Shown in pieces: positions 35,253-44,499 of a stretch of DNA of 64,000 nucleotides; position 1 is the first letter of the stretch, and every line of letters begins with the position of its first letter. Source of the DNA: Cupriavidus gilardii (GTDB lineage Bacteria > Pseudomonadota > Gammaproteobacteria > Burkholderiales > Burkholderiaceae); contig NZ_JABTYE010000008.1 of assembly GCF_013314895.1 (NCBI RefSeq), positions 143,015 to 207,014 on the forward strand. Reading direction: 5' to 3'. The notes below the pieces were generated by a model. The model was not told where the DNA came from. It saw only the letters and a program-made list of their open reading frames with translations, and did not search any database. Both the position numbers and the translations under genes were made by a program.

Positions 35253-36032
35253 TCACTGCGATCGCCTGTCGCTTTCCACCATTGACGGCGCGGCTGGCAT
35301 CGGCTTGAACAGTCGCCGCAGCCACGCTGCGAGCCGCGCGAAGACGTCGTCGGGCTCGTCGCGAAACAGGTGTGGCCGCGCGTGTTCGACCTGCTCCATC
35401 ACGCGCCCGGCTTCCTGCGCGTCGATGGTGCCGTAGTCGAGCGCCAGGCCGACCATCGCCCGCAGTTCGCCAAGGCGCGTCAGCGCAGCGCCGGTGCCGC
35501 GCTCGGTCTGCACGAGATAGAGCAGGTCGTAGACGCGGCGGCGCAGGCTGTCCGCCAGACGCCATGCCGGCGTCTGCATCTGTTCTTCGATGGTGCGCAC
35601 GTCGACCGCGGCATTGGCAATGTGTTCGGCCAGCGTATCGGCCAGCGCCGGATCGGCGCCGGCCTGGTCGAGGATCTCGACCGCCCACTTGCGGGCCTGC
35701 GCCAGCCGCTCGGACTGCGACCACGCCGAACGGACCGCGAGCCCGAAGCCAAAGCGCTCGGCATCGCGCATCAGATTGGCCATCGCGTGCGGCAGCTGCT
35801 TGTCGAACACGCGCTTGGCCCAGGCGTACTCGCCGCCGGTCAGCAGCCGCGTGACCGCGCGCTCGGTCAGCGGACCGTCCTGGTGCATCACCCGCGCACG
35901 CAGGAAGTCCTCGAACGAGGGCGGCACGAATTGCCGGTCCAGCCCTGTCGAGAGCCGGACGAAATGATCGAACTCGCCGCGCAGCTTGTCCGCGGCCTCA
36001 AGCGGCAGGGACAGGGTGATTTCGCTGTTCAT
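35253..36032 (-). CDS. Uncharacterised helical protein downstream of chemoreceptor
   Basis: I do not recognise this 259-residue protein. It is cytoplasmic by appearance (no signal or membrane span), acidic in the middle and predicted almost wholly helical. Trp/Arg-rich segments such as GGEYAWAKRVFDKQLPHAMA and ADSLRRRVYDLLYLVQTERG stand out. It starts 58 nt after the chemoreceptor gene on the same strand and ends before the flhDC control region, so it is probably co-transcribed with that receptor. A role in chemotaxis is only suggested by position. Confidence 0.7.
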   Translation of the reverse strand: MNSEITLSLPLEAADKLRGEFDHFVRLSTGLDRQFVPPSFEDFLRARVMHQDGPLTERAVTRLLTGGEYAWAKRVFDKQLPHAMANLMRDAERFGFGLAVRSAWSQSERLAQARKWAVEILDQAGADPALADTLAEHIANAAVDVRTIEEQMQTPAWRLADSLRRRVYDLLYLVQTERGTGAALTRLGELRAMVGLALDYGTIDAQEAGRVMEQVEHARPHLFRDEPDDVFARLAAWLRRLFKPMPAAPSMVESDRRSQ

Positions 36033-36090
36033 CGTCTGTCATGGTGGGGGCGCGCCATGACGGCCGCGCCCGTCCCGCCGCGGCGGGTGG

Positions 36091-37941
36091 TCAGAAGGCG
36101 CTCCAGTCGCTGTCGGCGCCAGCGGTGGCGGCAGCGGCTGCAGCGGCGCGGGGCGCCGGACGGCCCGGCAGGCGTGGCGCGGACTTGGCGGAAGCGGGCT
36201 CGGCGCGTTCGGCGCGCTCGGCACGGTCGGCACGGTCGGCGCGGTCGGCACGCTCGGCCGTAGCGGGCTCATCGTGGCGGCTGGCGGCCTGTGCAGGCGC
36301 GGTCGCCGTTGCCGCGGCGATCGGCTTGGCAACCGATGGGGCTTGCAGCGACGGCGCGAACAGCTCGTCTGCGGCCAGACGGAAGCGGGCCAGCGACGCC
36401 TGCAGCCGCGCGGCCTGGTCTTCCAGCGAGCCGGCCGCTGCAGCAGCTTGCTCGACCAGCGCCGCGTTCTGCTGCGTGACCTCGTCCATCTGCGCCACCG
36501 CCTGATTGACCTGCTCGATGCCCGAGCTCTGCTCGGCCGAGGCCGCGCTGATCTCGCCCATGATGTCCGTCACGCGCTTGACCGCCTGCACGATCTCGCC
36601 CATGGTCTGCCCGGCCTGGCCCACCAGCGCCGAGCCGTTGTCCACCCGCGCCACCGTATCGCCGATCAGGCCCTTGATTTCCTTGGCCGCGTTCGCGCTG
36701 CGCTGCGCCAGGCTGCGCACCTCGCCCGCCACCACCGCGAAGCCGCGGCCCTGCTCGCCCGCACGCGCCGCTTCCACCGCCGCGTTCAGCGCCAGGATGT
36801 TGGTCTGGAAGGCGATGCCCTCGATCACGCCGATGATGTCGACGATCTTCTTCGAGGCGCCGTTGATCTCGTCCATGGTCTGCACCACACGGCCGACCAC
36901 CTCGCCGCCCCTGACCGCGGTCTCGGACGCGTTGGCGGCCAGGCCGCTGGCCTGACGGGCGTTGTCGGCGTTCTGCCGCACCGTGCCGGTCAGCTCCTCC
37001 ATGCTCGACGCGGTCTCTTCCAGCGAAGCCGCCTGCTGCTCGGTGCGCTGCGACAGATCGTTGTTGCCGGCGGCGATCTGACGCGAGGCGGAGGCGATCG
37101 ACTCGGCCGCGGCCTTGAATTCCTGCACCATGCCCGAGAGTTGCAGCTGCATCTGCTTCATCGCGTACAGCATGCTGCCGCGGTCGCCGGCGCGCAGCTT
37201 GATCTCGGTCGAGAAGTCGCCGTCGGCGATGCGCGAGGCGATCGACGCCGCGTAGGCCGGCTCGCCGCCAAGCTGGCGGGACAGCGCGCGGGCTAGCAGC
37301 ACGCCGAGCAGCAGCGACACCGCCAGACCGCCAAGCACCAGCGCCAGCATCCACAGCCGCGAGCTTTCGTAGACGCCCTGGGCTTCTTCCATGTTCGCGC
37401 GGGCACCGGCGTCGCGGCGCTTGACCATGTTGAACATCAGCTCTTCGATCGCATGGCCGTCCTTCAGCAGCGCGGTGCTTTCCTCGAAGACCTGGCTCTC
37501 GAACTGCGAGGTATCGAGCGGCTGGCGGGAGACCAGCTCGATGTACTTCGTCATGCGGTCGCGATAGGCCGGCAGCATCGTGTCGAACTGCTTGATCAGC
37601 GCCTTGCCCTGCTCGGTCTGGAAGGAGCCGCGCGCCTCCTTGATGCGCTCTTCGGCGGTGCCGAACGACTTCTCGATCAGCGTCTTCTCGGTCGTGCGCT
37701 CGCCCATCGTCGAGGCGGACAGCAGCGCGATCTGCGCGCGGCTGGCGTACAGCAGATTGATGTTGGCGTCCTGCACGGCCTTCAGTGCCTGCAGGTCGTT
37801 GTTATAGATCCGGCTGGTCCACTCGGTCATCCGGCCCATATTGACCACCCCCAGCAGGCCCATCGCCATGCCGATGACGGAAACGATCAGAAAGCCGACG
37901 ACCAGCTTCGTCGCGACTCGCAGTTGCTTGAACCATTGCAT
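36091..37941 (-). CDS. Methyl-accepting chemotaxis protein, four-helix-bundle ligand domain
   Basis: This 616-residue receptor has TM1 (about 12-34), a periplasmic four-helix-bundle domain, TM2 (about 195-217, [20 protein letters not shown]) and HAMP. The signalling domain has the hairpin tip EIKGLIGDT...[17 protein letters not shown]. Its class is the Tsr/Tar type. The start has GGAAGAGG upstream. The C-terminus is a 9-bp-repeat-encoded [13 protein letters not shown] tract followed by Ala/Pro, without an NWETF-like CheR-docking pentapeptide. The signalling region is almost identical in DNA to that of the Aer-like gene upstream. Ligand unknown. Confidence 0.93.
   Translation of the reverse strand: MQWFKQLRVATKLVVGFLIVSVIGMAMGLLGVVNMGRMTEWTSRIYNNDLQALKAVQDANINLLYASRAQIALLSASTMGERTTEKTLIEKSFGTAEERIKEARGSFQTEQGKALIKQFDTMLPAYRDRMTKYIELVSRQPLDTSQFESQVFEESTALLKDGHAIEELMFNMVKRRDAGARANMEEAQGVYESSRLWMLALVLGGLAVSLLLGVLLARALSRQLGGEPAYAASIASRIADGDFSTEIKLRAGDRGSMLYAMKQMQLQLSGMVQEFKAAAESIASASRQIAAGNNDLSQRTEQQAASLEETASSMEELTGTVRQNADNARQASGLAANASETAVRGGEVVGRVVQTMDEINGASKKIVDIIGVIEGIAFQTNILALNAAVEAARAGEQGRGFAVVAGEVRSLAQRSANAAKEIKGLIGDTVARVDNGSALVGQAGQTMGEIVQAVKRVTDIMGEISAASAEQSSGIEQVNQAVAQMDEVTQQNAALVEQAAAAAGSLEDQAARLQASLARFRLAADELFAPSLQAPSVAKPIAAATATAPAQAASRHDEPATAERADRADRADRAERAERAEPASAKSAPRLPGRPAPRAAAAAAATAGADSDWSAF
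36403..37074. repeat. Long direct repeat, copy 1 (receptor signalling domain)
   Basis: 672 bp encoding the receptor signalling hairpin match 38310-38981 with only about nine or ten substitutions by eye and no gaps. Outside these limits the two receptor genes diverge at once. That pattern indicates recent duplication or gene conversion rather than general similarity. Confidence 0.9.
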
Positions 37942-38118
37942 GAGAACTACCTCTTCCTATGGATGACCGTGCGGCCGGATGGCGCGGCAGATCGTCGGTG
38001 ATCGGTTGCCACGCTTGCCGGCTTCGTTGTAATGCCCGTGGATGCTGCTGTTGGTACTTCGGTCGGCGGCGGGCGTTGCCGATGCCCCTTCCGCCGCCGT
38101 CCATCAAATGCCTGTCGA

Positions 38119-38173
38119 TCGCCCCTCAATCGCCCCTCAACCGCCCCTCAACCGCCCATCAATCGCCCATCCC
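38119..38173. repeat. Tandem repeat, 5 x 11 bp, between the two receptor genes
   Basis: TCGCCCCTCAA (twice), CCGCCCCTCAA, CCGCCCATCAA and TCGCCCATCCC are consecutive. The array lies between the Aer-like stop and the 616-residue receptor's start, about 180 nt upstream of the latter. Confidence 0.85.
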
Positions 38174-38198
38174 CTTGCGGGTTGCGCATCGATGCCGC

Positions 38199-39854
38199 TC
38201 AGGCGCGCGCCAGCCGCGCTGCCGCCGGCTCCTGCGCCGACGCCCCACGCGGGCGCAACGGGCGCGGCTCGGCATTCAGGCTGACGCGGAACACGGAGAC
38301 GGCGTCGCGCAGCCGCGCGGCCTGGTCTTCCAGCGAGCCGGCCGCTGCAGCAGCCTGCTCGACCAGCGCCGCGTTCTGCTGCGTGACCTCGTCCATCTGC
38401 GCCACCGCCTGATTGACCTGCTCGATGCCCGAGCTCTGCTCGGCCGAGGCCGCGCTGATCTCGCCCATGATGTCCGTCACGCGCTTGACCGCCTGCACGA
38501 TCTCGCCCATGGTCTGCCCGGCCTGGCCCACCAGCGCCGAGCCGTTGTCCACCCGCGCCACCGTATCGCCGATCAGGCCCTTGATTTCCTTGGCCGCGTT
38601 CGCGCTGCGCTGCGCCAGGCTGCGCACCTCGCCGGCCACCACCGCGAAGCCGCGGCCCTGCTCGCCCGCACGCGCCGCTTCCACCGCCGCGTTCAGCGCC
38701 AGGATGTTGGTCTGGAACGCGATGCCTTCGATCACGCCGATGATGTCGACGATCTTCTTCGAGGCGCCGTTGATCTCGTCCATGGTCTGCACCACACGGC
38801 CCACCACCTCGCCGCCCTTGACCGCGGTCTCGGACGCGTTGGCGGCCAGGCCGCTGGCCTGACGGGCGTTGTCGGCGTTCTGACGTACCGTGCCGGTCAG
38901 CTCTTCCATGCTCGACGCGGTCTCTTCCAGCGAAGCCGCCTGCTGCTCGGTGCGCTGCGACAGATCGTTGTTGCCGGCGGCCACCTGGCGCGTCGCCGTG
39001 GCGATCGCACTCATGCCTTCCTGGATTTCATGGACGACCGACAGCAGGCTGCGCTGCATGGTCTGCATCGCCTTGGCCAGCGCGCCGATCTCGTCATTGC
39101 TGGAGAACTCGCAGCGCGTGGTCAGGTCGCCGGCGCCCAGACGCAGTGCGAAGTCCAGCATCTCGCGCATCGGCCGATGCACCATCGCCAGCAGCGCCGC
39201 ACCGGTGGCCATCGCGGACAGGCCGGCCAGCACGAAGCCGCCCCACAGCCAGGGCCGCAGCGCCGCGCGCGACTGCGGCTCGGCCAGCAGCTCGAACGCG
39301 ACCAGCGCGGCCAGGAACCAGGCCAGGCCCACGCCCTGCGACAGCATGATGCGGCCGCGCAGGCCGACCCGGCGCAGCCGGTCGATCCAGCCCAGCGGCC
39401 CGCGGCGGACCACCACACCTTCGCGGATACGGATGCCCGCGCCGTTGCCTGAGCGAATGCGTGCGTACGCGGCCTGCGCCGCCTCGATCTGCTCGGCGCT
39501 TGCCATCGAACGCACCGAGGTATAACCGACCGTCTGTCCGTCGACGCGGGTCGGCGTCACCGTCGCACTGACCCAGTAGTAGTCGCCGTTCTTGCGGCGG
39601 TTCTTGACCAGCCCGACCCAGGAGCGGCCGGCCTGCAGCGTGCGCCACAGGTCCTCGAAGGCCTCGGGCGGCATGTCGGGATGGCGCACCAGATTGTGCG
39701 GGGCGCCGAGCAGTTCTTCGGCGGTAAAGCCGCTGACCTCGATGAACGCGCGGTTGGCGAACGTGATGCGGCCCTTCAGGTCCGTACGCGAAATCAGGTA
39801 ATCGTTCGGCGCGAGCTTGTACTCGCGCGCGGTGACAGGCTGGTTGTTTCTCAT
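38199..39854 (-). CDS. aer: Aer-like PAS-containing energy taxis receptor
   Basis: Residues 1-120 are a PAS domain very close to E. coli Aer: [39 protein letters not shown] and [15 protein letters not shown], the FAD-pocket segments. Two adjacent membrane helices (about 175-235) anchor it without a periplasmic domain. A HAMP-like stretch ([20 protein letters not shown]) and a full signalling domain follow. At 551 residues it has the size of Aer (506) plus a longer linker. It should sense redox state through FAD. It lies 37 nt after cheW2, in a cheY2-cheW2-aer unit. Confidence 0.93.
   Translation of the reverse strand: MRNNQPVTAREYKLAPNDYLISRTDLKGRITFANRAFIEVSGFTAEELLGAPHNLVRHPDMPPEAFEDLWRTLQAGRSWVGLVKNRRKNGDYYWVSATVTPTRVDGQTVGYTSVRSMASAEQIEAAQAAYARIRSGNGAGIRIREGVVVRRGPLGWIDRLRRVGLRGRIMLSQGVGLAWFLAALVAFELLAEPQSRAALRPWLWGGFVLAGLSAMATGAALLAMVHRPMREMLDFALRLGAGDLTTRCEFSSNDEIGALAKAMQTMQRSLLSVVHEIQEGMSAIATATRQVAAGNNDLSQRTEQQAASLEETASSMEELTGTVRQNADNARQASGLAANASETAVKGGEVVGRVVQTMDEINGASKKIVDIIGVIEGIAFQTNILALNAAVEAARAGEQGRGFAVVAGEVRSLAQRSANAAKEIKGLIGDTVARVDNGSALVGQAGQTMGEIVQAVKRVTDIMGEISAASAEQSSGIEQVNQAVAQMDEVTQQNAALVEQAAAAAGSLEDQAARLRDAVSVFRVSLNAEPRPLRPRGASAQEPAAARLARA
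38310..38981. repeat. Long direct repeat, copy 2 (receptor signalling domain)
   Basis: Partner of 36403-37074, offset by exactly 1907 bp in the same orientation. Recombination between the copies would fuse the Aer sensor part to the other receptor's tail and delete the intervening segment. Confidence 0.9.
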
Positions 39855-39891
39855 GACGTAGTGCTGCTGGATTCGTTCGGAAAGCGGCGCC

Positions 39892-40374
39892 TCAGCCCGC
39901 GGCGGCGGCTTCGATCGCGGCCAGTTCCTCGGTCGCCAGCAATTTCTCGATATCCACCAGGATCAGCATGCGGTCCTCGACCGAGCCAAGGCCGCGGATG
40001 TATTCGGTGTCGAGATTGCCGGAGAACTGCGGCGTGGGCTTGATCTGGGCGGGGGTCAGCGTCAGCACGTCGGAGACGCCGTCGACGACGATGCCGGTGG
40101 TGCGATGGTTCAGGTCGACGATGATGACGACCGTGTACTGGTCGTAGCTGACCTTCTGCTGCTGGAACTTGATGCGCAGGTCGACGATCGGCACGATGAT
40201 GCCGCGCAGGTTGATCACGCCCTTCAGATAGGCGGGCGCGTTGGCGATCTGCGTGACCGCCTCGTAGCCGCGGATCTCCTGCACCTTGAGGATGTCGACG
40301 CCGTATTCCTCGCGGCCCAGCGTGAAGGCGAGGAACTCCTCGCCGCTTCCTTCGGACTTGCTGCTGAGATTCAT
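39892..40374 (-). CDS. cheW: Second coupling protein CheW
   Basis: A 160-residue CheW paralogue with [40 protein letters not shown] and [13 protein letters not shown]. It starts at [20 protein letters not shown]; the frame open upstream to 40518 runs through a tandem repeat and is not coding. It precedes the Aer-like receptor and follows cheY2, suggesting a dedicated coupling partner for that receptor, although both CheWs probably serve the single CheA. Confidence 0.94.
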   Translation of the reverse strand: MNLSSKSEGSGEEFLAFTLGREEYGVDILKVQEIRGYEAVTQIANAPAYLKGVINLRGIIVPIVDLRIKFQQQKVSYDQYTVVIIVDLNHRTTGIVVDGVSDVLTLTPAQIKPTPQFSGNLDTEYIRGLGSVEDRMLILVDIEKLLATEELAAIEAAAAG

Positions 40375-40454
40375 CTTGCGCTCCCGCTCCCCTGTGGTGG
40401 CCGTCGTTGCACGCTGGCGGAGTGCACCCCAACCGGCCCGACCGCCTTTTTTGG

Positions 40455-40520
40455 CAACTGCGTGACAACTGCTTGGCGACTGCTTGGCGACTGCATGGCA
40501 GCTGCATGGCAACTGCATGC
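40455..40520. repeat. Tandem repeat, 6 x 11 bp, upstream of cheW2
   Basis: Six consecutive 11-bp units related to CAACTGCATGG (CAACTGCGTGA, CAACTGCTTGG, CGACTGCTTGG, CGACTGCATGG, CAGCTGCATGG, CAACTGCATGC). They end 81 nt upstream of the cheW2 ATG and lie in the cheY2-cheW2 spacer. Confidence 0.88.
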
Positions 40521-40591
40521 GGTGGCGCCGCGACGGCGCGGCACCGTTGGCGCCCCGCGAACGGCGCGCCTCGCCCCTTGCTGGTTATCGG

Positions 40592-40610
40592 CAGTCCCGG
40601 GGCGGGACTG
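40592..40610. other. Hairpin after cheY2
   Basis: CAGTCCC and GGGACTG pair around a 5-nt loop 22 nt beyond the cheY2 stop. There is no T tract on the minus strand, so it is a possible attenuator or stabiliser within the cheY2-cheW2-aer transcript, not a clear terminator. Confidence 0.4.
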
Positions 40611-40631
40611 AAGGGTCGGAAACGGCCGGCA

Positions 40632-41027
40632 TCACCCCTCTTCGGAGGGGGATAGCAGCGCGGCGACCGACTGCATCAGCTGGTCGGGATCGAAAGGCTT
40701 GGGCAGGAAGCCGCTGGCGCCGGCCTCCCGCGCCTGGGCACGAATGTGGCTATCGGCCTCCGTCGTCAGCATCAGGATCGGCAGCGCGGCATACCGCGGC
40801 ATGGCGCGCAGACGGCGGATCAGCGTCAGGCCGTCCATGCCGGGCATCACCTGGTCGGTGACCAGCATGTCGAACGGCTGCGGGTCCGGCGCGGCCTGGG
40901 CCGCCGCGTGCGCTTCGTCGCCGTCCGCTGCCTCGGCGACGTCGTAGCCGCCGGCGCGCAGGCAGGCGGCGATCATGCGACGCAGGGAAGGCGAATCGTC
41001 GACGACGAGAATGCGTTGAGCTGGCAT
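40632..41027 (-). CDS. CheY-like single-domain response regulator
   Basis: A 131-residue receiver starting MPAQRILVVDDSPSLRRMIA, with phosphoacceptor aspartate in MLVTDQVMPGMDGLTLIRRL, threonine in LMLTTEADSHI and lysine in FLPKPFD. It resembles the CheY-like proteins (PilG/CheY3 type) rather than the canonical CheY in this window. It heads a unit with cheW2 and aer, under a strong sigma-28 promoter at 41191-41218, with a leader of about 155 nt. Confidence 0.92.
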   Translation of the reverse strand: MPAQRILVVDDSPSLRRMIAACLRAGGYDVAEAADGDEAHAAAQAAPDPQPFDMLVTDQVMPGMDGLTLIRRLRAMPRYAALPILMLTTEADSHIRAQAREAGASGFLPKPFDPDQLMQSVAALLSPSEEG

Positions 41028-41190
41028 GGCGGCTACCTCGAAACGGCGGCGGATCGGCCGGGCGGTGGCGTGGCGCGATCCGCGTTCTGTGCTGGTCGGC
41101 GCCGGCCCCTGCCGGCGCATCGCTAAGGGCGCGGGCCGCCATATCGGGCCGGATTCGGCCCCATACGGCGACGCTGTGCGCCAGCCAGAC

Positions 41191-41218
41191 TTATCGGCGG
41201 GAGTGCGCGCTTCCTTTA
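41191..41218 (-). promoter_or_regulatory. Sigma-28 (FliA) promoter of cheY2-cheW2-aer
   Basis: Minus strand TAAAGGAA, 12 nt, then GCCGATAA, a perfect sigma-28 -10 box. It lies just beyond the stop of the EAL gene and 164 nt before cheY2, making this module class III in the flagellar hierarchy. Confidence 0.75.
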
Positions 41219-41234
41219 GCGCAGCGCGCAGCGT

Positions 41235-43193
41235 TCAGCGGCGCGGGCTGGACAGCAGACCGGCGAAGCCGCTCGCTTCCATCGGGCGGGCGAGCAGATA
41301 GCCCTGCACTTCGTCGCAGCCCATGCGCGCCAGGATGTCGAGCTGGGCCTGCGATTCGACGCCTTCGGCCACCACGCGCATGCGCAGTTCGTGGGCCAGC
41401 GCCACCATCGAGCCGACGATGGCGCGTCCCTGCGGGTCCGACTCCAGACCACCGATCAGCGTGCGGTCGATCTTCAGCGTGCCGACCCGCAGCCGCTTCA
41501 GATAACCCAGGCTCGAATAGCCGCTGCCGAAGTCGTCCAGCGCGACGTGAATGCCCAGCGCCTGCAGTTCGGCCAGCGTCTCCAGCGACTGCGCGATGTC
41601 CTTCATTGCCGCGGTCTCGGTGATTTCCAGCGTGATCGCCGACGGGGGAATGTCGTGCTGGTGGATCTGCTCGAGCAGATACTGCGGGAAATCGCGGCTG
41701 GCAAAACGCAGCCCCGACACGTTGATCGCAACCGGCACCACCGGCAGACCGGCGTCCTGCCAATCGCGCACCTGCCTGCAGACGTTGGCGATGACCCAGT
41801 CGTCGAGCTTGTCGATCTGGCCGGACTGCTCGGCCACCATGATGAATTCCGCGGGATTGACCGCGCCGAGCGTCGGATGGCGCCAGCGGCACAGCGCCTC
41901 GGCGCCCACCACGGTGTGCGCGTCGACATCGAACTTGGGCTGGTATTCCAGCGACAGGCCGTCGTCCTGGATCGCCAGCCACAGATCGCGGCGGATCACG
42001 CGCATGCGCCGCGCGCGTTCGCCCGCCGCGGAATTGAAGGTGCGCACCTGGTTCGAACCGGATTCGCGCGCCTCCGACAAGCTGACCCGCGCCGCCTGAA
42101 TCAGGGCCTCCGAGCTCTGCGCGTCGCGCGGATAGACCGCGATGCCGATATTGACGCCGATCTGCATCTGCAGGCCGCGCGCGGTGACGAACTCGGAGAT
42201 CGACGCCAGCACGCGCGAGCCCAGCTCGTGCGCGCGATTGGAATTGAGCAGCGCCGGCACGCCCACCGCGAACTCGTCGCGGGCCAGGCGGGCGAGGAAA
42301 TCGTGCGGTTCGAGCGCAGCCTGGGCCAGCACGCTGGCGTCCTGGGCGAGGATGTCATCGGCACGCACCTCGAACACTTCATCGACCTCGCGGAAGTCGG
42401 CGATATGGATCAGCAGCACCGCGCAGCTGGTTTCGGCCAGCCGCGCGTGCGCGATCGACTGATCGAGCCAGCGCGCGAACGCGGCGCGATCCGGCACATC
42501 GGTCGCCACGCTGTATTCGCCCACCGTCGCCTGACCGCGACCCACCGGGCGCACCGTCAGCCGGCCCGGCATGCGGCCATTGAGCCGGCGCGCGAGCCGC
42601 GCGGGCAAACCCGGCGAGGCGCCCGCGCTGCGCTCGCCGCCGCGCTCCCCGTCGGGCTCGCCCGCATCGTGCAGCAGCGCATCGCGCTCGCGCAGCGGCA
42701 CGCGCCGCCGATTCGACAGCGACAACAACGCGAAGGCCGCCGTGCCCAGCACGGCAAGTCCGAGGCCGAACCAGGCCGGATGCAGCAGGTTGACCGCCTC
42801 GATGCAGGCGGCGCGCGAGGTGGAACCGCCGCATTGATGGCCGAGTCCGATGCCGGCTGCGGCGATGACGCCCGCGCCGGCGAGCGTGGCGAGCATCGCG
42901 GCACCACGCCAGTACGCCAGCGCGCGGCGCAGCCATTGCGTCAGCACGGTGGCGGCCATGCCGCCCGCCAGCGCGGCCACGGCCTGCGACCATTCCGCCG
43001 AGCCCCGCACCGAGCCGGACAGCAGCACGACCCAGACCGGCAAGCCGACCGACGCCTGCGACATCAGCCCTGCGGTCAGGGCCATCATGCGGCCGGGCCA
43101 TCCCGCTCCCTCGCGGCTGCGGCCGGCAGCACGAAGGCCAAGGCCAACGACGATGCCGAGCAGGATGGCGAGCAGCAGAACGCTAAAACTCAT
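41235..43193 (-). CDS. Membrane GGDEF-EAL protein, probable c-di-GMP phosphodiesterase
   Basis: The 652-residue protein has four or so N-terminal membrane helices (to about 165), a Pro/Arg-rich linker, a GGDEF domain (about 225-385) and an EAL domain (about 400-645). The GGDEF signature is RLARDEFAV instead of RLGGDEF, so cyclase activity is probably lost. The EAL side keeps VVGAEALCRWRHP, LEITETAAM, LDDFGSGYSSLGYLKRL, KIDRTLI and AEGVES, so hydrolysis of c-di-GMP is likely. Next to chemotaxis genes it could favour motility. No promoter is evident in the spacer upstream. Confidence 0.92.
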   Translation of the reverse strand: MSFSVLLLAILLGIVVGLGLRAAGRSREGAGWPGRMMALTAGLMSQASVGLPVWVVLLSGSVRGSAEWSQAVAALAGGMAATVLTQWLRRALAYWRGAAMLATLAGAGVIAAAGIGLGHQCGGSTSRAACIEAVNLLHPAWFGLGLAVLGTAAFALLSLSNRRRVPLRERDALLHDAGEPDGERGGERSAGASPGLPARLARRLNGRMPGRLTVRPVGRGQATVGEYSVATDVPDRAAFARWLDQSIAHARLAETSCAVLLIHIADFREVDEVFEVRADDILAQDASVLAQAALEPHDFLARLARDEFAVGVPALLNSNRAHELGSRVLASISEFVTARGLQMQIGVNIGIAVYPRDAQSSEALIQAARVSLSEARESGSNQVRTFNSAAGERARRMRVIRRDLWLAIQDDGLSLEYQPKFDVDAHTVVGAEALCRWRHPTLGAVNPAEFIMVAEQSGQIDKLDDWVIANVCRQVRDWQDAGLPVVPVAINVSGLRFASRDFPQYLLEQIHQHDIPPSAITLEITETAAMKDIAQSLETLAELQALGIHVALDDFGSGYSSLGYLKRLRVGTLKIDRTLIGGLESDPQGRAIVGSMVALAHELRMRVVAEGVESQAQLDILARMGCDEVQGYLLARPMEASGFAGLLSSPRR

Positions 43194-44008
43194 ATCGAAG
43201 GGGGCGCTGCGGAATGCGTGTGTGTGGCGCCGTCAGGCTCCGGCCCGCAGGCCGGTGACGGAACACCCGTGGTATTGCGGAACCGCGTCGAGCGCGGCAG
43301 ATCGTGGTGCGGGACCGGCAGGCGAACGATCTCCGCCGGGGCCGGCGTCGCACGCGCAGGAGGCAGTCGGCCGCCCGCGCGGCACAGCCCGGGACGTTAG
43401 CATAGCCACCGCGCGTAGTGCATGTGGCGTCACCTTATTGCAACGAATGCCGCGCTCCGGAATCGTGCCGCACCCGGCTTCGCCCGCGCCGGCGGCAGGC
43501 CGGACGGAAGCATTCGACGACGGGGGCAGCACAACGCGACACAAGGACATGGGACGACTCGGATCGATCAGTAGCGGCGGACACGCCGCCAACATGCCGG
43601 GCGACAGCCCATGCTGATGGGATATCGACCGCTGAAGGGGATTACTTGAATCGGGGGATGGCGCTGGCGCACCGGCGGGAATGGCCGAAGCCGACGTCCG
43701 AGCGATGGAAACGCGACGGCGGCAAGATCGCATCCGTTTTACCGCGCCATATTGCGCAAAACGAAACCGACAAACGAAAGTCCCAAAGCGAATGCATCAA
43801 CAAAAGCACGTGGCGAGGCGGCAATCGGCTGAAACGGGGCGGAGCCGCGCGGGAGCGACAGAGCGGCGGCAAAAAAGTTCACGTTGAAAGGTTTCGTGAT
43901 CGATTTTGTCAAAAATCGGTTTCAACCTGCGCCAGCATTTGCATCGCTAACCCAGGCCGTTATAATTCATGCCGTTCATCTCGCCCACCCGTAATCTGAG
44001 GTCTCAAA
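43194..44008. other. Gene-free spacer between EAL gene and hns
   Basis: 815 nt hold no open frame with convincing coding character. The part from about 43640 to 43930 is clearly lower in G+C and A-rich, unlike the surrounding genes. It could be a remnant of foreign DNA or an H-NS self-binding region. The last 70 nt contain the hns promoter. Confidence 0.5.
43939..43966 (+). promoter_or_regulatory. Sigma-70 promoter of hns
   Basis: A perfect TATAAT at 43961-43966 is preceded 16 nt upstream by TTGCAT. The predicted start is near 43973, giving a leader of about 36 nt with GAGG before the ATG. Confidence 0.65.
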
Positions 44009-44314
44009 ATGGCAACCTATCAGGAAATCGTTCAGAAAATCAACGAATTGCAGAAGCAAGCCGAAGAGATCAAGGCACGAGAGCAAGCCGCGGTAATCGA
44101 CGATATCCGCAAGAAAATCGAAGAATATGGCTTGACCGCGGAAGATCTGGGTTTTGGCAGCAAGGCGGTGCCCAGCAAGAAAACCGCCCGCAAGGTCCCG
44201 GTGCGCTACCGCGACAGCGCCGGCAATACCTGGACCGGCCGCGGCAAGCGCCCGGGCTGGCTGACCCAGGCGCTGGCCTCCGGTAAATCGATCGAAGACT
44301 TCCTGGTGCGATAA
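44009..44314 (+). CDS. hns: H-NS family nucleoid protein
   Basis: This 101-residue protein has an N-terminal coiled-coil oligomerisation part (YQEIVQKINELQKQAEEIKA, IRKKIEEYGLTAEDLGFGSK). The C-terminal H-NS DNA-binding domain contains YRDSAGNTWTGRGKRPGWL; the RGKRPGW loop inserts into AT-rich minor grooves and silences foreign DNA. The start follows a clear sigma-70 promoter. Two hairpins follow the stop. Betaproteobacteria often carry several such paralogues; this one lies at the boundary of the motility block. Confidence 0.95.
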   Translation: MATYQEIVQKINELQKQAEEIKAREQAAVIDDIRKKIEEYGLTAEDLGFGSKAVPSKKTARKVPVRYRDSAGNTWTGRGKRPGWLTQALASGKSIEDFLVR

Positions 44315-44324
44315 ACCCGTGCCC

Positions 44325-44350
44325 GCGGAGACGCCGGACGGCGTCTCCGC
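44325..44350 (+). other. Strong hairpin after hns
   Basis: GCGGAGACGCC, GGAC, GGCGTCTCCGC form a perfect 11-bp stem starting 10 nt after the hns stop. It lacks a T tract and may stabilise the mRNA or form part of a two-hairpin end. Confidence 0.5.
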
Positions 44351-44396
44351 GCCCGGGCATCGCAGGTCGGCGGATTTCTCCGGCCGCCGCGACGCA

Positions 44397-44428
44397 ATAA
44401 AAAACCGGACCGCTCGCGGTCCGGTTTT
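44397..44428. terminator. Bidirectional terminator between hns and galE
   Basis: AAAACCGGACCGC and GCGGTCCGGTTTT are perfectly complementary, flanked by A on one side and T on the other. The structure terminates in both directions and serves hns (plus) and galE (minus, stop at 44500). Confidence 0.85.
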
Positions 44429-44499
44429 CATGCTCCCGTCAGCCCCTGCATCGCGGCGCGCCGAGGCGCTCGGCGGGGAGCGTCAGGCAGGACGCAAAC

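Noticed and set aside
37942..38118. Sigma-28 promoter before the four-helix chemoreceptor
   Set aside because: An ACCGATCA sequence resembles the -10 box, but the corresponding -35 region (CGAAGCCG) does not fit.
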